The translations under genes and the position numbers were made by a program. The notes beneath the pieces are model-generated. The model saw nothing but the letters and a program-made list of their open reading frames with translations, was not told where the DNA came from and ran no database searches. DNA of 37,309 nt from Deltaproteobacteria bacterium (lineage in GTDB: Bacteria; Desulfobacterota; Dissulfuribacteria; Dissulfuribacterales; UBA3076): positions 1-37,309 of the forward strand of contig JAGYNZ010000027.1 of NCBI GenBank assembly GCA_018399745.1, in the 5' to 3' direction. Positions 36,249 to 37,309 of the stretch are shown here, piece after piece (the first letter of the stretch is position 1; every line of letters begins with the position of its first letter).

Positions 36249-36935
36249 ATGTACATATTACGTCATATGACTCCTGCCCCACTGACCGTGGAATCAAATA
36301 TACTTATTTCTGAGGCCCGTGAAATCCTTCGTTCCAACCGTTTTCGTCACTTGCCGGTAATAGACAAAGACCGGCGCCTCGTCGGAATGGTTACAGACCG
36401 GGATGTCAGATCTGCTTATCCGTCATCCGTATTGTCCGGCGAAGCTCGAATACAAGAGCTGGAGCAGGTATCCAAGACCCCGGTCAGCGAAATCATGAGT
36501 ACTGACCTCGTAAGTCTACTTCCTCATTCAACCATAGATGATGCGCTCCTGCTCTTGGAAAAGAAAAGGGTGGGGGCAATACCTGTATTGGATGAAAAGG
36601 GTGTTGTAGTTGGAATCTTCTCCATGCGGGATCTGATAAGGGCATACAGGATAATATTCGGACTGGCAGAAAAGGGCAGCTCACTTATTACCATAAAAGA
36701 CGATGGAGGACCTAATGTCCTGGCAAGGATAGTCAAAGTCCTTGAGCAGAAAGGAATCCCTTTTACAAGGCTTTGCAGAAGCAAAATGACCGAAGATGAA
36801 AAAAGCCCTGGAATAGTGTATATCAGGGTCCAGACCTATAACATAAGTGCAGTCCATTCTATTCTTGTCAGTGCCGGATTTGAGCTTGTAGATCCGGAAC
36901 CCTTGCTGCCTGAGGGCAGGCAACTGAATTCTTAG
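36249..36935 (+). CDS. CBS-pair plus ACT domain protein, AcuB-like
   Basis: The 228-residue protein has two CBS domains (about residues 1-58 with LPVIDKDRRLVGMVTDRDV, and about 78-130 with IPVLDEKGVVVGIFSMRDL). These form a likely adenosine-nucleotide sensing pair. An ACT-like region with GGPNVLARIVKVLEQKGIPFTRL follows from about residue 140. AAAGGAGC lies 6 nt before the ATG. Domain order matches AcuB. With the deacetylase immediately upstream it forms an acuC-acuB-type pair, perhaps tuning acetate activation by energy state; this role is inferred. Confidence 0.88.
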   Translation: MYILRHMTPAPLTVESNILISEAREILRSNRFRHLPVIDKDRRLVGMVTDRDVRSAYPSSVLSGEARIQELEQVSKTPVSEIMSTDLVSLLPHSTIDDALLLLEKKRVGAIPVLDEKGVVVGIFSMRDLIRAYRIIFGLAEKGSSLITIKDDGGPNVLARIVKVLEQKGIPFTRLCRSKMTEDEKSPGIVYIRVQTYNISAVHSILVSAGFELVDPEPLLPEGRQLNS

Positions 36936-37050
36936 CTGCTTGCAAAACTCAAGACCCAACAAATAGGTCCAAGCACATATTACATGTTTTTCCCGCCTTG
37001 TGATATGCAGCTAGGCTTTTATGAAGGCATGGCTTTGGCTTTTCACTGTT

Positions 37051-37309
37051 ATGCTTGACGACGTGAAATACATGCGGCAGGCCCTTGAACAGGCCCTTAT
37101 GGCAGGCAGGAAGGGAGAAGTGCCTGTAGGAGCGGTTCTCGTGGATAAAAAGGGTCAAATACTGGCCAGGGCCGGCAATATGTCCATGAAACAATGCGAT
37201 CCCACAGCACACGCAGAGATATTGGCCTTGAGACAAGGCGCCAAAAAGATCGGCAATTACAGGCTGACCGGCACCACTCTGTATGTTACAATAGAGCCGT
37301 GTTCCATGT
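37051..37309 (+). CDS. tadA: tRNA-specific adenosine deaminase, truncated by window end
   Basis: TadA converts the wobble adenosine of tRNA-Arg(ACG) to inosine. The visible 86 codons read MLDDVKYMRQALEQALMAG, then RKGEVPVGAVLVDKKG, and the zinc/catalytic HAEILAL, then TLYVTIEPCSM, where the first cysteine of PCxxC is present and the rest is cut off. An in-frame ATG at 37021 would add ten residues and is possible; no ribosome binding site clearly decides. It is transcribed in the same direction as the CBS-ACT gene, 115 bp away. Confidence 0.9.
   Translation, partial: MLDDVKYMRQALEQALMAGRKGEVPVGAVLVDKKGQILARAGNMSMKQCDPTAHAEILALRQGAKKIGNYRLTGTTLYVTIEPCSM

Overview
The window looks like chromosome from an anaerobic member of the Deltaproteobacteria (Desulfobacterota). 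This is inferred from gene content: a nickel carbon-monoxide dehydrogenase next to folD, an AhbD-like radical-SAM haem synthase beside hemE/hemH/hemG, a multihaem c-type cytochrome, a FimT-PilV-PilW-PilX-PilY1 minor-pilin operon, and a probable UGA/selenocysteine codon. No 16S rRNA is present, so a closer assignment is not possible.

Layout. 1-2390 is a scrapyard of accessory DNA: the 3' end of a group II intron, a complete VapBC toxin-antitoxin pair, an IS1634-like transposase remnant, a UvrD-type helicase tail and an attC-like hairpin. 2390-4572 (minus strand) is a redox module: a frameshifted sensor-like gene, a membrane ferric-reductase/flavodoxin-reductase-type protein and a membrane-anchored tetrahaem cytochrome. 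4623-6329 is an intact insertion sequence with 20-bp terminal inverted repeats. 6540-9219 (minus) is a methyl-cycle unit: two tRNA-Ser genes, metK and ahcY. 9388-11397 (plus) carries a FadR-like TetR regulator under a palindromic operator and an orphan AAA ATPase behind a terminator whose repeat could also pair with the ribosome binding site. 11980-14899 (plus) is folD-cooS, followed by a NYN-RNase/cold-shock-domain fusion.

16022-20575 (minus) is a haem cluster: ahbD-like radical SAM gene, hemE, hemH, hemG. The combination could make haem by an oxygen-free variant of the coproporphyrin route, with AhbD as the last step. 20704-28733 (minus) is the minor-pilin operon, apparently driven by a sigma-54 promoter with an upstream palindrome. 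Its last gene, pilY1 (about 1814 residues), contains an in-frame TGA followed at the right distance by a perfect stem-loop with a G-starting loop. It therefore encodes a candidate selenoprotein with a Cys-Gly-Ala-Sec motif, and it also carries an inserted discoidin-like domain. This is the most interesting object in the window.

29082-34869 (minus) is housekeeping: mobB, then smr-tmk-comEC-cdf with touching or overlapping ends. 35259-36935 (plus) is an acuC-acuB-like pair (class I/II deacetylase plus CBS-ACT protein), and a truncated tadA runs off the right edge.
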